Part shown: piece after piece, positions 32,705-44,112 of the stretch
How the letters are laid out: the number at the start of each line of letters is the position of its first letter
How positions within the stretch are numbered: the stretch's first letter is position 1
Source of the DNA: Chalara sp. BL73
Lineage: Eukaryota > Ascomycota > Leotiomycetes > Helotiales
Assembly: GCA_918026815.1 (NCBI GenBank)
Contig: CAKJVC010000159.1
Coordinates: forward strand, 62,001 to 126,000
Length of the DNA: 64,000 nucleotides
Direction of reading: 5' to 3'
Notes under the pieces: generated by a model
What the model saw: only the letters and a program-made list of their open reading frames with translations
Database searches by the model: none
Told to the model about the DNA's origin: nothing
Translations under genes and position numbers: made by a program

Positions 32705-34782
32705 TTAGACCGCACCCATCGAGATCATCTTCTTCCGCAGGTGGGCCTTGTACTCGCCGATCGAGCCGGGCCACTTGCGAATCGTCTGGTTCTCGCAGAC
32801 CAAGATATCCTTACTATGGAGGCGGTCAGCATAGGTCGCTGGGTGCGAAAGGAGTGTACTTACGCGATCTTGTCAAGCAGTCTGAAGTCATGAGATACGA
32901 CGACAACGCCCCCAGTGAATGCATTGATGGCATCGGCCAAGGAATCAATAGTAGGAATATCCAAACCATTAGTAGGCTCGTCCAACAATAGCATGTTAGG
33001 CCCATCAATAGCGAGGAGAGCGAAAACGATACGGGACTTTTGACCTTCGGATAGAGTGCCCATCAAGGCAGTTTGCGAGTCTCCGCTGAGCCCGTACTTG
33101 CCAAGTTGTTGTCTCCAGTATTGGTAATCTTGGCTCTTGTCGGCATACTTGTCTCTAACGAAGTCGAGAGCCGACTTGGTGAGATCCAATTGATCAGCGG
33201 AGTGTTGGCTGTACACACCCATCTTCAAATGAGTGTGGCGAGATACTTGTCCGCCTGTTGGCGAAAGGGCACCAGTCATGAGCTTAAGAAGAGTAGACTT
33301 TCCAACACCGTTTGGACCAACCAAAGCGGTTCTAGAATCCATGTCCACACCAAGGTCGAGATTGCGATACAGCTCATCTTCCTTCTTTCCTGAGTAAGAG
33401 AAAGTTACATCGTCAAATGACAAAACTGGGGGAGGAAGTTTCTCAACATCTGCGAAACGGAATGTGAAGACACGATCCTCCTCAACTTTTTGAATGAGAC
33501 CATCTGCCTCCATCTTGTCCAAAATCTTCTGTCGAGACTTAGCCTGTTTGACCAAGTTGGCATATGTACCCGCAGACGCAATGAACTTCTTAATATGAAC
33601 AATTTCATCTTGTTGTTTTTGATATGCCTTCATTTGGTTGACCTCTTGTTCGGAACGGGTCTTCGAATAAGAGTCGTAGTTACCGCCATAGTAGATGAGT
33701 TTCTTCTGACGCATATCAATCATGTTAGTACAGACACCGTTGATGAAATCCATAGAGTGGGAAACAAGGACAAGTGTTCGATCCCATTTCTTTAGGTATT
33801 CTTCGAGCCACACACAAGCTTCCAGATCCAAATGGGCGGTGGGGTCATCGAGTAGAAGGAGCGAAGGCTTGACAAAAAGAGCCTTAGCCAAAGCCACACG
33901 CATACGCCAACCCCCAGACATATCTTTAGTCTTCTTGTGAATTGTTTTTTTGTTGAATCCAAGACCGGTCAAGATCAAGGATGCGCGGGTTGAGAAGGTT
34001 GAGGGATCCATGGTTTCCATTCGCTATGACAGGTTAGCGGTGTTGGCATCGACAAATAAATGCTTCTCACCTCGTAGAGATCCAGGAGGAGCGGTGATTC
34101 TGGTCCTTCGTCTTCCAAGATGCGTTCTGCTTCCTTATCGAGTCTATCCATCTCGTTCTCTGCTTCTTTCACAACCCATTCCAACGCCCCTAAGTCGCTG
34201 GGGGGGGCACCTTCGTTGAGTAGGTAGATGTCAACATGGTCAGGAACAGGGAATTCGCGCTTATCGATAGCTTTCAGTACTAGAACATGGATATTTAGTA
34301 CAGATGAAATTTTATGGATATGAGGAATATTTCTGTTGCTGGTACTTACGTGTAGATTTTCCACATCCGTTCTCCCCCAAAAGACCATATCGTCTTCCAT
34401 ATGTCAGTTCGAGGGTCGTTTCGGTGATCAAAACTCGGCCGTGGAAGACCAAGGAGACGGAAGTGATCTTCACATCTCTGCTAGCCTTCAAAGAACTCAA
34501 AACACCAGTAGTAACTCTGTCGGAAAGACCGTGCTTATCCATTTGAGCCGCCAGTCTTTTGATTTCCTCGTTCTTCTTTGCCATACCAGACAACTCATTT
34601 CCGTCGTCGTCCAGCATAGGAGGCTCGTCGTCGCCAGCAACGCTGGAAGCAGAAGAGGCATTCTTTGAGGCAGCCTTAGAGCCTGCTTTCGATCGCGATG
34701 CGACGGTCTTCTTGGGAGCTGTACCATCTGCGGCTGCAGCAGCCTTCTTCGCTTCACGCGCAAGCTTAGATGCTGAAACCAT
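32705..34782 (-). CDS. ARB1: ABC-F ATPase Arb1, ribosome biogenesis
   Basis: This is a cytosolic/nuclear soluble ABC protein (ABCF2 group) needed for 40S and 60S ribosome assembly; it has no membrane segments. Exons: 34782-34350, 34279-34071, 34023-32864, 32813-32705, giving 636 residues. The N-terminal extension is rich in Ala, Lys and Ser. First ATPase: [12 protein letters not shown] (Walker A ends at residue 144, split from LLKAID by intron 1), signature [12 protein letters not shown] and Walker [21 protein letters not shown], which is the Arb1 form. Linker: [20 protein letters not shown]. Second ATPase: [15 protein letters not shown] near residue 447, signature [10 protein letters not shown] and Walker [13 protein letters not shown]. 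The last exon encodes [20 protein letters not shown]. Start ATG 34782 was chosen over an upstream frame extension because [14 protein letters not shown] is the usual beginning. Confidence 0.95.
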
Positions 34783-35739
34783 GATGCAATCTACGTTTAG
34801 GATGTATTTTTTGAAGTTGTTGTGGAGGATTGATAGCCACAACTTTGCAGGCTGTTATCGGGTGTGATGGAGGGGAAACTAAAAAATCCAGATAGTGGGG
34901 TTGAATGACTAGGGTGGCGCCAAATTTGAACGTTCAACCTTTTGCCACCAAAGATTGCCAACGCAGAGCTAGTGAATGATATTTTAATATTTTTAATAGG
35001 ATATTCCGAACATTAAGTATTTCTCTACTCAAGTAGTCCTTTCTTAGGGTTTTGTGGGTTGTGGGATTCTAGTAAGCCATTCTTCCAGATCCGTTTCGAT
35101 TTTTATGTTCGCTTAGTTGTGACGTAGAATCACGTGAGATCACCTACCTCGATTCAATAGCATTAATTCACAATATCATTCAATTACTAGAGGATTTTTA
35201 TATAGATATATATATATGTGTATATATATATAATGGGTTGCATTTGCTTGACACAGGTCCTTTTGCCATATCCAGTCGCCAAGCTCTGTAGCAATTATCA
35301 TGAATGACCTGGCTAAAAGCCGCTTTGAAGTTCCATCTGAGTCAGTTATGAAAAACTTGCGATCATTATTTCCTATTTATCTCTTCATTTTTAGGCCGTT
35401 CTGGAAAAACTTCCCATTATTCCATCTAGCTTTCCGATATTTTTAGTAATTACTTCTATGAATGGCAAAATGCACCTTGATCAAAAGCTTTTGTATACAT
35501 AGTAAAAGAACTTTTTTTTAGACCAGGTCCGATACATTGAGAACAGCGCAAGCAGTTTGAATTCATATGACTAAATCAGTCAATCACGCACCTCTGATTA
35601 CTATGGTAGATTGCCATGTATCTAAGCCCCAATTCAACTTCATCTCAAGACCAGTCTGCATTTTGCGGTTCAGGATAATCACCTTTCCACTGTTATATTC
35701 ATGATGACTAATATTTGGTACTGCCAACAAAGAATCTAA
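34783..35739. other. Intergenic upstream of ARB1
   Basis: This is the ARB1 promoter side and AT-rich DNA. It includes a TA/TG microsatellite at about 35200-35232. No gene seen. Confidence 0.5.
35200..35232. repeat. (TA)n/(TG)n microsatellite
   Basis: An alternating TA tract interrupted by GTGTG lies in the AT-rich DNA upstream of ARB1. Confidence 0.85.
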
Positions 35740-36650
35740 TCTTCATAATTTCCTTTCTGATCCACAGTAACCCATGGTCCTGGACCTCATCGATATACCA
35801 CTCGAGACTTGCCATGTATCTGCTCCATGACCGACTTTGACAGCAAAAATGTAGAACCTGGAACCCTCGGTATTGGCGTGATATAGCACAGCGGTGTTAT
35901 TTAGCTCGGGTGTCTGAAAGGTGTTAGGTTTTCAGGAAAAGGTAAATCCTAGCCGTGATCAAAGCTTGTATTGCCTCTCCTGCTCAAGTGCTGGCCTCTC
36001 CCGCCATACAATTTTTCTCCATTAGGTGATCCTCCGTTTAGAGCACATGATATCCGGCTCTCCACAAGCTGACCGTGCTTCACAATGCCGAACTAGAATT
36101 TCAGAATTTTAGCACTGGCAGTCGACATTATAGGTCCCTGTTGCTCTCCGATCTTGCCACTCAGCAAGACCCAAACCTTGACTCCACTTGCCGAAGTAAG
36201 TTTACCAGCGGCAAAGAGAATTTTTACAGACTACTTTCTCTAAGACTCGAGGAAGTAGCCTATATCCTATGGGCACCTGGCTTGGATGTTCTGCCGAAGT
36301 CTGATCCCAGCTTGATAACCATGTCCTTGCCTTCTTCGGCCATGAATGTAGTTTCACGGCAAAACTCACGGTTTGCAAAGTCTATCTGTTTGATCTCTAA
36401 ATTTTCGTCCTGGCAGTAATTTTTCTATCAATGAACAGGTCTAGGAGCGGCATACAAGGTGTAATAACTTCAACTCCGGATTCTGTGAGTCTGCCATCCT
36501 GAGTACTCTCCTTTGATATTGGGTTTAATGGTTAACATTCATTGCAGACGGCTTATAGATCCATTTGCTTCTGTCAATACGGCCACCGCCGTTTCCCAGG
36601 AACTCATCTTGTTAATTAAAGTGATAACCATCTAGTACAGGAGGAGCAAC
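35740..36650 (-). pseudogene. Decayed coding sequence of unknown family
   Basis: On the minus strand several short stretches read like protein but lie in different frames and are cut by stops. They are VAPPVLDGYHFN, a TAA, then QDEFLGNGGGRIDRSKWIYK near 36560-36650; ENLEIKQIDFANREFCRETT and EEGKDMVIKLGSDFGRTSKP near 36270-36400; GVKVWVLLSGKIGEQQGPI near 36140-36200; and, after a plausible CTAAC...CAG acceptor, ELNNTAVLYHANTEGSRFYI and VKVGHGADTWQVSSGISMRS near 35790-35920. This pattern suggests an old gene with frameshifts and stops. The fragments vaguely recall secreted carbohydrate-active proteins, but I cannot name a family. Confidence 0.35.
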
Positions 36651-37041
36651 AAGGGTTTCCAGTCAAATGGCTGCAACACAAGAAACCTATGCTAAAGCAG
36701 AAGAGAATATAATCATGACAAAAGGATAGCTCACGAAGTGGAAGAGATCAAGGGCCAAATTTTAGCTGCTAGTGAATGGCAAGAAAGAGCATATTGCCAC
36801 TTTATACTTTTGGCTGTCTTGGGAAGACTGGGCTAATGTACTGAATAACCCCCCAGCCACAGCACCAAAGAATATGGTATCTATGTCTTGGCAATGAATA
36901 CAAGACGCAAACAGAAACTTGTGATCCTGTGAAATAAGCCCCCGGAAAATTGTACATCTCTGACAAGATTTCCAAAATCCTTGGCCAGTATACCTCTAAT
37001 TCAAATAACCGTCGCTTGCTGCTCCCCGCTATGTGGCTTTT

Positions 37042-37606
37042 TTACTCCCTCAACAACGGGGTTCTCTCTCCCACAACATCATCGCTCGCCTGCTCTTCAT
37101 TACCATTCTCCCCTCTGCCCAGATCCCAAACAGCATATCCCAGTGTTGGGTAGAACAGAAACCTTGGTCAATTAGTATAATCTGTCATGGATACGTCTTT
37201 CATCGATATCGAAAACTCACAGTAAAGTCACCACACTGACCGCAGCTCTCACAATTCGGGGTGTCCTACTCGGCGGGCCATAACCATACTTCGGCAATGG
37301 ACCGAATATGCTATCCAGCAACAACCACAGCCAAACAGCCGTAGCAAAAGCAGACTTGGCAGCTTCGAAGTAGAATGTGATACGTTTGGTGATGGAAGCT
37401 TGGCGTTGGATTAGAATGATGAAGACGATGGCCGCTGCCATAAACGCATTAAACGTTGCAGTAAGGAAGGGATAGATGCGTATGTTCCAATAGTAGAATA
37501 AGCCATCAAACAGTGTATACCCGAAAGTCAACATTGTGGGAACGGCAACAAGGAGCTGGAATATCCCGGCTGTGCGGACCATTCGCTGACTAAGAGTCGT
37601 AGGCAT
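37042..37606 (-). CDS. Small four-TM membrane protein with acidic dileucine tail
   Basis: Unknown family. Exon 1 is 37606-37221 and exon 2 is 37162-37042. The intron has a GTGAGT donor, a TACTAAT branch site and a close AAG acceptor, and the join reads VVTLLFLFYPTLGYAVWDLG; 168 residues. Four hydrophobic helices are visible: around GIFQLLVAVPTMLTFGYTLF, FLTATFNAFMAAAIVFIILI, FATAVWLWLLLDSIF and AAVSVVTLLFLFYPTLGYAV. The tail is acidic and ends ERTPLLRE. The ExxxLL pattern matches the acidic dileucine signal used for sorting to endosome or vacuole; that role is inferred. The exon 2 call is supported by the in-frame hydrophobic continuation, which completes the fourth helix. Confidence 0.7.
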
Positions 37607-38643
37607 TGTGAATGACTAATAGATTAGCTCCGAAGTGGTCTCGAACACAAAGTATTACATATAAATGCTTGACAGAATCTTAAATATCGCAAGGGAGATC
37701 GGTGCTTTTTAACATCATGAATTAAATGGGAGCCTGATCCTAAGCGAGGTGGCGGCAAGGATATAACACGTTATGGATGTTTATGTCAATAACAACGTGA
37801 AGAAATATTTTACGTCGCTCTTGACTTAATTCTGAACCTGAACACGCAAACGAAGGGAGGATTTCACAGCCTTTCAGTAAATATGAATATAAAATCGGTT
37901 CCAGAAATGACACTGTAACACTAACTCTCCGAAACGTTACAGGGATTTTGGCGACGCCCCTTTCTTTGATCTACCACCAACGACTCCAAGACTATTCCAT
38001 TCCCTCTCCAGGCACATAAATTAGTAAATAGAATTTGGTTGCCTAAATAAGAAAACTGTAACTCTATGAATGAAGCTGGGCGGTAAGGAGCTTTTGGTGG
38101 GCATAGGAGGCTATTTTAGCATTAACCTCACAGAGTGCTATCCACCCTATAACATTTTCTGCTTGAGAGGCTCGAAAACACCAACGTGGCTGGGACTATG
38201 GAATTTTTTACACTATTTCCATACTTTCCCATGAATTTCTTTCTTGTTTCAATAACACTTCCTGGTGCACGGTTATACTTAAGCACTAGAAAAGCTCTTT
38301 TCAAAAAACTTGTCAGGTACATGAATGTCATGTGCTAAGGAGTAATAAGGGGGTTCGGTAGAAGCTTTAGGTTTCGGCACGTAAGGGGTCGTCAGGGGTA
38401 CGAAGGGTATAAGTAAGAGGTTCAGGGCGTAGCAGGAGGGGTAGAGATTCGTCTTTGTATTAATAGGAGTTGATTTGTGCCTCACTACTCTATTCATCTT
38501 TCAAAACTATTGCATACAAGTCATTTGGCCTCTTTGCCTAAATACCACCATATGATTTGGGTCACTTCCTTGAATCATGATCCTTGAATCAGGTTTAAAA
38601 CAAATCAATATGTCATTTCTTTTCGCTTGATTCGAAATACCTG
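37607..38643. other. Intergenic, about 1 kb
   Basis: This lies between two minus-strand membrane protein genes. No supported feature. Confidence 0.45.
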
Positions 38644-39845
38644 CTATACTGATATCTCAACCTCCCCGGTTGTGTTACTTGGCCGGATAATTCTCGACAT
38701 AACGATAACTTCATGCTGAACTTCAATCCTGTCGTATTGACGATTTACGCTTTTTTCATCAGTGCCTTTGCGTGAGCCCGAAATACCGAACATTTTTTCA
38801 ATGAGTGGACGATAAGTGATAGCACAACACGCCACGATCCCTATGCACATCTCGAGGCCAGATAGTACGCCACCCATGACATTGTCCCCTGTATTATTAC
38901 GTGAATATGCGTACATTCAACCAGAGGCTGCGTAAAGCTAACTTACAACTTGAGTCCCATGATGACACAACCCTTCTTGCGTAGAATAATCGGGCTATGC
39001 TTATAACACAAGCTCTTGGGCGTGAAAGTCAGTGGAATAATCAAAACGTCTGATTAATTTGACTTACATGCAACCAACTGCGAAAACGATCGATAGCATG
39101 ATTTTTCTCCGTACACACATCTGCAGTTTCCAAAGCACGGGCATCGGAAATCCAAGCATCAAAAAATCTATCATGATGTTGATAGTTCCGATGATTAAGG
39201 TAACCAGTCCGTAATCAATACAATTACCATGCACTGACGGATCCCAGAAAGTGGAAATCGGATAGCAGATGAACACGCTGGCAAACAAGGCCGCCAAAGC
39301 CCATGCAATTATAATTGCACTCAATACAATCAAGGCATGCTTGAAAATTTTCCTTGGAAATATTCGATGGTATAGAAGAAGGATCGAATGCTTGACAAAA
39401 ACCATTCCCAGGATATAAAGGCACATATTTATAATATTATTCTATACGTAATGATTTAGAATAAAGGATTATAGGTATTCAGGATATACCGACAATTGTG
39501 AAAGCCCTTGCGTTGCCCACAAGAAGAATATGTCGCCCTTGTCCATAGCGGGTGCTAAATGAGAATCCTGTTATGTAAAGCACATACAAGATCTATGGTT
39601 GCAAATCAGGTTTATGACCCAGTTACACTTAGTATGTAATAGCGACTTACATATGCGACGAAAAGGGTATAATCATCTTTCCCAAGGCCTCCGATACTAC
39701 TTCGGCGCGCAAAATACCTCAAAACCACGCAAACAGAGCTTGCCCCGACACATATTCCGCTCGAAATAAATATTGAAGGGACGAGTGATTCACCAATATG
39801 CGCTTGCATATACTGGATCTGCTCGGGATTTGGAGTGGTTGCCAT
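38644..39845 (-). CDS. Rhodopsin-domain (SAT4-type) integral membrane protein
   Basis: This is a seven-helix membrane protein of the large fungal 'rhodopsin domain' family (PTH11/SAT4-related, no retinal implied). Exons: 39845-39651, about 39592-39494, 39441-39068, 39014-38947, 38888-38644; about 326 residues. Features include DDYTLFVAY at the end of exon 1, YGQGRHILLVGN in exon 2, MVFVKHSILLLYHRIFPRK and WALAALFASVFICYPISTFW in exon 3, and SSWDNVMGGVLSGLEMCIGI spanning the last join. This layout fits the family. Three introns are clean GT-AG. The second is odd: the good GTATAT donor at 39489 would put exon 3 out of frame, so a weak GTCGGT donor four bases earlier is assumed. The gene may therefore be slightly damaged. 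No CFEM domain is seen. Confidence 0.75.
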
Positions 39846-40769
39846 GACTGCTAGCTGAAAACAGTAATGGTTGATGTTTAAAGTCCTATCTCAGGAATTT
39901 CACCAACAACCAAATGCCAAGCAGCACTCAGGCAATGTGGGGATACTTATAATCCTCAGTCCTATGTTGCATAAAATATACGGAAAGATTGGAGGCGTCG
40001 GTTGTATTCGGCGCCTCCTACTATGCAGGCATCAGTACGATGGTTGATTCACTACCATCTTAGTGGCTAGGTAGTGGTTACAGAAGACTGGTTGGATGGG
40101 AAATAATATATAACCCATATAATGCCAACCTTCATCCTTGTTGCCTTCGTCAAATTGTAGCAGTGAAATATTCTTGTCTGCTTCTGGGGCGGTGAGACGG
40201 AATGCTCTTGCGGTCAAGAGATTCGAACCTAAACTGCGGGAGCGCTGACATGGCAGTTTAGTGATTGAAGGCTAATGCAGCATGAGCCAGTAAATGTAGG
40301 TCTCTTCCGGGCGGCAGAGTTGATTGACTGCAGCTGAATGTTACATTAAGGAATAAGCGATCGAAACATTTATGACATGCTGTTCTTGGTAGCCATTGGC
40401 GTTCAGTTCAGCTTACATAGTTGGATGGGTGATATCATTTCGGGGATGTGACATCGGCGAAACCAAGTGGTTTCAGTCCAACAGATCTTCAATATCGTGT
40501 TCTCTTTTAAATAACCGTGACTAGTGCAAGAGACATCTAATCTAATGCCAAGCCTGTCCCTGACCCTAGTTCTTTCCAAGCGAGGAGAATTCGCTCGCGA
40601 GGGCATAGCGTAGTCTAGCTTTAAGTAACTCGTGGGTTGATTTAACAAAATATTCTAGTTAGCCGTAGTTAATACATGACTCCCTCTACACAGGTGAGAT
40701 CAAGGTCCTACTCTGATTGATTTCCTCTGTATTTTATTATATTCAACCTCGCCATCAACTACACTTATA
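39846..40769. other. Divergent intergenic region
   Basis: This lies between the rhodopsin-like gene (minus) and the 7-TM gene (plus). At 39993-40020 GGAGGCG and CGCCTCC form a perfect 7-bp stem around a loop. The same place holds CGGTTGTATTCGG, a CGG-N7-CGG arrangement of the kind some Zn2Cys6 regulators bind. Function is not shown. Confidence 0.45.
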
Positions 40770-41878
40770 ATGACCTCAGGATCTTCCAAAGCTCTGCGTG
40801 CTATCGCCGCTTCCCCATTTCTGGCCCTGGCCATTCTATGTTTTCGTGCCATGGACCTTGAGAAAATGGTGGCCCATCAACAGCCATTCCTCCAATCCAG
40901 AAACGTTGAATGGCCGGGTGAATCAATTTCAATCTTAAGCTCTTTTTACCACGTCGAATTTCTTGATGATCTCTGGCGTGGCACAACGGCGTCCTTTTCG
41001 CCATCTACGCTTGGCTATGACAACGTGAGCTCCTGGCAAATGTTTACTTTTCTCAATGACCTCGGTCCTTTGTATGCGATATGGATTTTGGAATCCTGTC
41101 GTGTGGGAAATACATACACGCCAGCATACTTGTGAGTCGTTGGAATGGGGGTAAACAACAAACAGGCTGACACGATTACATCAGTCCAACAATCTTCGCC
41201 TTTGCGGGCCAGTTGTTAGGAATTGGAACAATTGCTCCATTGTTCTACTTTCTATGCTATACTTTTGGACCTGCACCTTCAGATTTCTCTCGATCAGTCA
41301 ATAATCGGCAACTCATGGCCGAGAACGCCGTACTCCTGCTTCCACTTATTCTTGCCTTCCATACGCTTCACATATTTCTTGCATATCTCTCCCCTGATCC
41401 AGCATCGCGACATTATTGGACCTGGGCGTGGCAGATGTCTCCATTATGGGTTGGTATCAGCAACTTCTTTGTTTCTGGAGCCTTAAAGAAATATTCTCTT
41501 AGAAGCTGGTACATTGCATCACCACAATTTCTGCTAACAATCCTCTGCCTTATCTCGACGAGTAATTGGGCTTATATGCTTGTCTTTTCTCCTCATTCTT
41601 TACCAACAATTTTCATACCGCATGCTGAGGCACAGTCCGAGTTTGTTCCACATATGCGCCGGGCTCTTCAATCAGATGAAATCTTTGCGTTTGGCAGCTC
41701 CTTCTTGTGGATAGGATATCAATTATATGATCTTTATTCTACAGGATTGGCAGGAAACGATTGGATCTATGTGATTCTTACCCTGCCAATAATCACAGTC
41801 TGTGCTGGTCCAGGCACTAGCTTAGTATTTGGATGGTACTGGAAGGAGAAGAATTTATTATCAAAGCAAGCGAAGTAG
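40770..41878 (+). CDS. Seven-TM membrane protein of the kind found beside terpenoid genes
   Basis: Exon 1 is 40770-41131 and exon 2 is 41185-41878 (GTGAGT donor, CATCAG acceptor; the join reads TPAYFPTIFAFAGQLLGIG); 351 residues. An N-terminal helix (AIAASPFLALAILCF) comes first. A conserved-looking loop follows (SSFYHVEFLDDLWRGTTASF, PSTLGYDNVSSWQMFTFLND). Six or more further helices come after it, for example LGIGTIAPLFYFLCYTFG and AVLLLPLILAFHTLHIFLAY. Acidic residues in FLDDLW and FLNDLG could matter. I recall similar uncharacterised proteins annotated in fungal secondary-metabolite contexts; no reaction is established. It lies 1.2 kb upstream of the UbiA-type gene on the same strand. Confidence 0.75.
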
Positions 41879-43062
41879 TGACAGTGTACGTTGTCGGAGC
41901 AATATAGGGCTCAGCATTCTTGTCATATTGGATTCTCCTTTGGATCTATTAAATTTGTTTGAAGGCTACAAAAGCAAGACAGCGAAAGCATTGAAAGTTG
42001 GACTGGCAAGTTCATGCGGACTAAAAATCACCTTTCCTCGCAGGATATTGGCGTGCTATATTTAAGATTGCTTATGTTTCCCAAAAGCAAATATGTTCAT
42101 CACTGACATCTATACAATGCTATAATACGCAGCCATGTATAGCCTCCACAAGATCCAGTAAACCTCGTTTTTGCTCAAGTTTAATTTTAGCCATGAAGGG
42201 ATAGACCCACGCCAACATGCTCTATATCCAACTACTCATCATGAAATTCCATTCGTGCTCTAGCGCAACTGCTCACCACCAGCTGGCTCAGCTCACCACA
42301 ACAACTGCAAGCTGATAATATCCTTGCGATTCGCGCTCTTGGCAACGCCTGTTTGCCCTACGCCAAGACGACGACCTCTTCAATGCAGACTGGCAAATAT
42401 CTGTACGCTACTTCGTGAAGCCGTTTCTATTACAACGCGATCGCTGTCTTGAGAAATCGGGGGAGGGGTTATCGTCAATAAAGGATCGCGAAAGCTAGAA
42501 ACTATAAACGACGATGTAAATAGAAATGGGTTTAACCTAGCTATAAGTGCATTCACCTTTTCTCGACTGGATGCTCATCTATGCAGCGGAAGTTGGGTGA
42601 TGTCGTATTTCAACTTCCAACATAACCAAGCTACAAATAATTTAGCAGTCAGCTTCTCTAAGTCAAGCCACTTTGAGGTTGGCTCCATACATATGATGAT
42701 GCTGGCTTGGCTCCGTCCCTTTGCTCAGTTAGACATCCTTGGATATGTATAGTTAGTCGTCTTCTTCTGTTAGGACAACGCACATTTCCTTTCCTTTCCA
42801 GCCCACTACCACTAAGAGTGGTAAGCGAAGTAGTCGGGATTTCCGTTATAGGGTTGTAGGATCTAAGTTTACCCCTGATGCTGTATCCAGCCATCTTTCA
42901 TAAGCGTCATAGGGCTGAGCAAAACTGTCTCCTGAAATGCTAGATTTTGTCAATATAAATTTCGTGGGAGGAGCCTCTATTTGTTATTCTTACCTTTATC
43001 TACATGTTACTTCAGTCCTATTTCATCGTATTACCAAAAAGACCAGCCATACTTTGTTGAAA
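41879..43062. other. Intergenic between the 7-TM gene and the UbiA gene
   Basis: About 1.2 kb. No gene with support; this is the presumed promoter of the UbiA-type gene. Confidence 0.45.
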
Positions 43063-44112
43063 ATGTCTACCACCGAAGTGTATGCCTGCCCAAAGACTAA
43101 CGTCTGCGATATGGAGTGGCCAGCCGGTGCCCGCACAGATATGCCCACCGTGTCACTGAGTGTCAAGACTGAGACATGTGCTTTGTCGTGTTCACCTCAC
43201 TTCCAAACTAAGGAGCGAACTCTTTGGTTCCATATTCACACATTATTTCTGTTCACAAAGAGCGATTTCAAGACGGTCATAATACCCCAGAGCATCTTCG
43301 CCCTCTCTGTAGTTCTATCACAAGCCAATACTCTATCAATATCAAGGCGTCAGTTTGGGCTCTTTGAAGCGGCAACAAGACTACCTTTCGCATTGGCATG
43401 GATCTGGCTGCATCTGCTGGTAGAGAATATCTCGAATCAGCGGCTAGAAAGTTCCATCATCGAAGATGCGGCAAACAAGCCGTGGCGACCAATACCAGCA
43501 GGGCGGATATCGTCTGCAGAAGCCCAGAATCTTCTACGTATCGTTATGCCGTTGGCGATCGTGTCGAGCGTGTTACTCAACAGCTTCACAGCTAGTGTTA
43601 CACTCATGGCGATGATATGGCTGTATAATGATCTCGACGGAAGCAGTTCAGGTCCCATTCAGCGCAATGCTATCAATGCGGCAGGTCTGGCATGCTTCGG
43701 TTGGGGAGGTATTGCAATCCTTTCAGAAGCCGGCTCTGAGACAGCCCAGAACATACCCCGAGCTTGGCTTGCTCTGACTGCTGCAATAATCACGACGACG
43801 GTGCATGCACAGGATATGCCAGATATGGAGGGTGATGGCGCTCGGGATCGCAAAACCGTACCTCTGCTGTATGGAGAGTATTGGGCACGATACTCTCTTG
43901 CTGCCTTTGTTCTGTCCTGGTCAGTGGGTTGCTTGCTGTTTTGCAACGTCCCACTTACAACGCTTAATATGGGACATGCCCCCCTTGTGGTTGGAGCCAC
44001 CATGGCCCTGCTCACGACCAAATACTGGAATCAACCCTCGGATGAACTTGTGTGGAAGTTGTGGTGTATATGGATATCTCTTATTTATCTTATACCTCTG
44101 TTTAGACGTTAG
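43063..44112 (+). CDS. UbiA-fold prenyltransferase / terpene cyclase candidate
   Basis: This is a membrane enzyme of the UbiA superfamily, single exon, 349 residues from ATG 43063 (AAAATGTC context); an in-frame ATG at 42937 is less likely. UbiA proteins bind prenyl diphosphates through two Asp-rich motifs facing a helix bundle. Here the first region reads NQRLESSIIEDAANKPWRPI followed by PAGRIS. The Asn and downstream ED...NKPWRPIPAG are kept, but the usual NDxxD has become NQxxE. The second reads HAQDMPDMEGDGARDRKTVP, matching the DxxDxxGD...RKT pattern. Eight or nine hydrophobic segments follow the order of the family. The altered first motif resembles fungal UbiA-type sesquiterpene cyclases such as the fumagillin-pathway Fma-TC. 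That parallel is from recall, and a transferase role remains possible. Confidence 0.82.
   Translation: MSTTEVYACPKTNVCDMEWPAGARTDMPTVSLSVKTETCALSCSPHFQTKERTLWFHIHTLFLFTKSDFKTVIIPQSIFALSVVLSQANTLSISRRQFGLFEAATRLPFALAWIWLHLLVENISNQRLESSIIEDAANKPWRPIPAGRISSAEAQNLLRIVMPLAIVSSVLLNSFTASVTLMAMIWLYNDLDGSSSGPIQRNAINAAGLACFGWGGIAILSEAGSETAQNIPRAWLALTAAIITTTVHAQDMPDMEGDGARDRKTVPLLYGEYWARYSLAAFVLSWSVGCLLFCNVPLTTLNMGHAPLVVGATMALLTTKYWNQPSDELVWKLWCIWISLIYLIPLFRR

Noticed and set aside
39441..39490. U12-type AT-AC intron in the rhodopsin-like gene
   Set aside because: The donor word ATATCCTG is suggestive, but the 3' end has no matching AC in frame, and filamentous ascomycetes generally lack the minor spliceosome.
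40190..40240. GGTTCGAATC-like tRNA T-arm word on the minus strand
   Set aside because: The flanking bases do not pair into a T stem, and no D-arm, anticodon arm or acceptor stem can be folded.
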